Shown piece by piece: positions 22,332 through 22,339 of a stretch of 22,339 bases of DNA. The first letter of the stretch is position 1. Every line of letters starts with the position of its first letter. Below the pieces are notes generated by a model. That model was given only the letters and a program-made list of their open reading frames with translations. It was not told the DNA's origin and did not search any database. Position numbers and translations under genes: made by a program. Source of the DNA: a virus; IMG/VR virus record IMGVR_UViG_3300023196_002366, positions 1 through 22,339 of that record. One strand, 5' to 3'.

Positions 22332-22339
22332 TCAACCCT

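Noticed and set aside
1-22339. tRNA or rRNA genes, prophage attachment sites or integrase
   Set aside because: Intergenic gaps are too short for most RNA genes and none folds as a tRNA by eye; no integrase, repressor or direct-repeat attachment site was seen.

Overview
The window is a piece of a tailed bacteriophage genome (Caudoviricetes). The best fit is a podovirus-like phage of a Gram-negative host. The evidence is a phage replication and recombination set on the plus strand, facing a block of virion genes on the minus strand that encodes tail-fibre, nozzle-like and internal/ejection-like proteins. There is no tape-measure, sheath or major tail tube gene in the window. Terminase, portal and capsid genes must lie outside it. 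Genes are packed tightly, with many ATGA, TGATG and TAATG overlaps, and no gene-free stretch exceeds about 150 bases. I saw no rRNA, tRNA, IS element or CRISPR array.

Left part (1-1806, plus strand): five small genes of unknown function. Three of their intergenic gaps carry similar short GC hairpins just upstream of the next ribosome binding site. A strong terminator-like hairpin (1818-1850) separates them from the core module.

Replication, recombination and nucleotide module (1870-14084, plus strand): Sak4-like RecA-core ATPase, DUF669 ssDNA-binding-like protein, M15 peptidase endolysin, three tiny genes (one a 33-residue membrane peptide), Cas4-like PD-(D/E)XK nuclease, SF2 helicase, an acidic unknown protein with strong codon bias, FAD-dependent oxidoreductase, HNH endonuclease, a ThyX homologue with an altered signature motif, DUF3310 protein, SAM methyltransferase, DnaQ-type exonuclease, a DnaE (C-family) replicative polymerase and an ATP-dependent DNA ligase. 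Together these give the phage polymerase, proofreader, ligase, helicase, nuclease, annealing system and dTMP supply of its own. The replicase is of the bacterial Pol III alpha type, not the family A or B type seen in many phages.

Virion module (22339-14086, minus strand): in transcription order two very small genes, a collar/fibre protein, a Cys-containing small protein, a nozzle/stabilisation-like protein, a jelly-roll-like fibre or decoration protein, a GNAT-like protein, a Gly/Met/Gln-rich virion protein and three further proteins (174, 457 and about 516 residues), of which the last two look like ejected internal virion proteins. This block converges on the replication module with a single base between the stop codons of the ligase and the last virion gene.

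The most interesting points are the overlapping FAD-oxidoreductase/HNH/ThyX-variant/DUF3310/methyltransferase cassette, which may modify or supply nucleotides; the DnaE replicase with a degraded PHP domain and a separate proofreader; the codon-optimised acidic protein of unknown function; and the repeated leader hairpins of the small-gene region.
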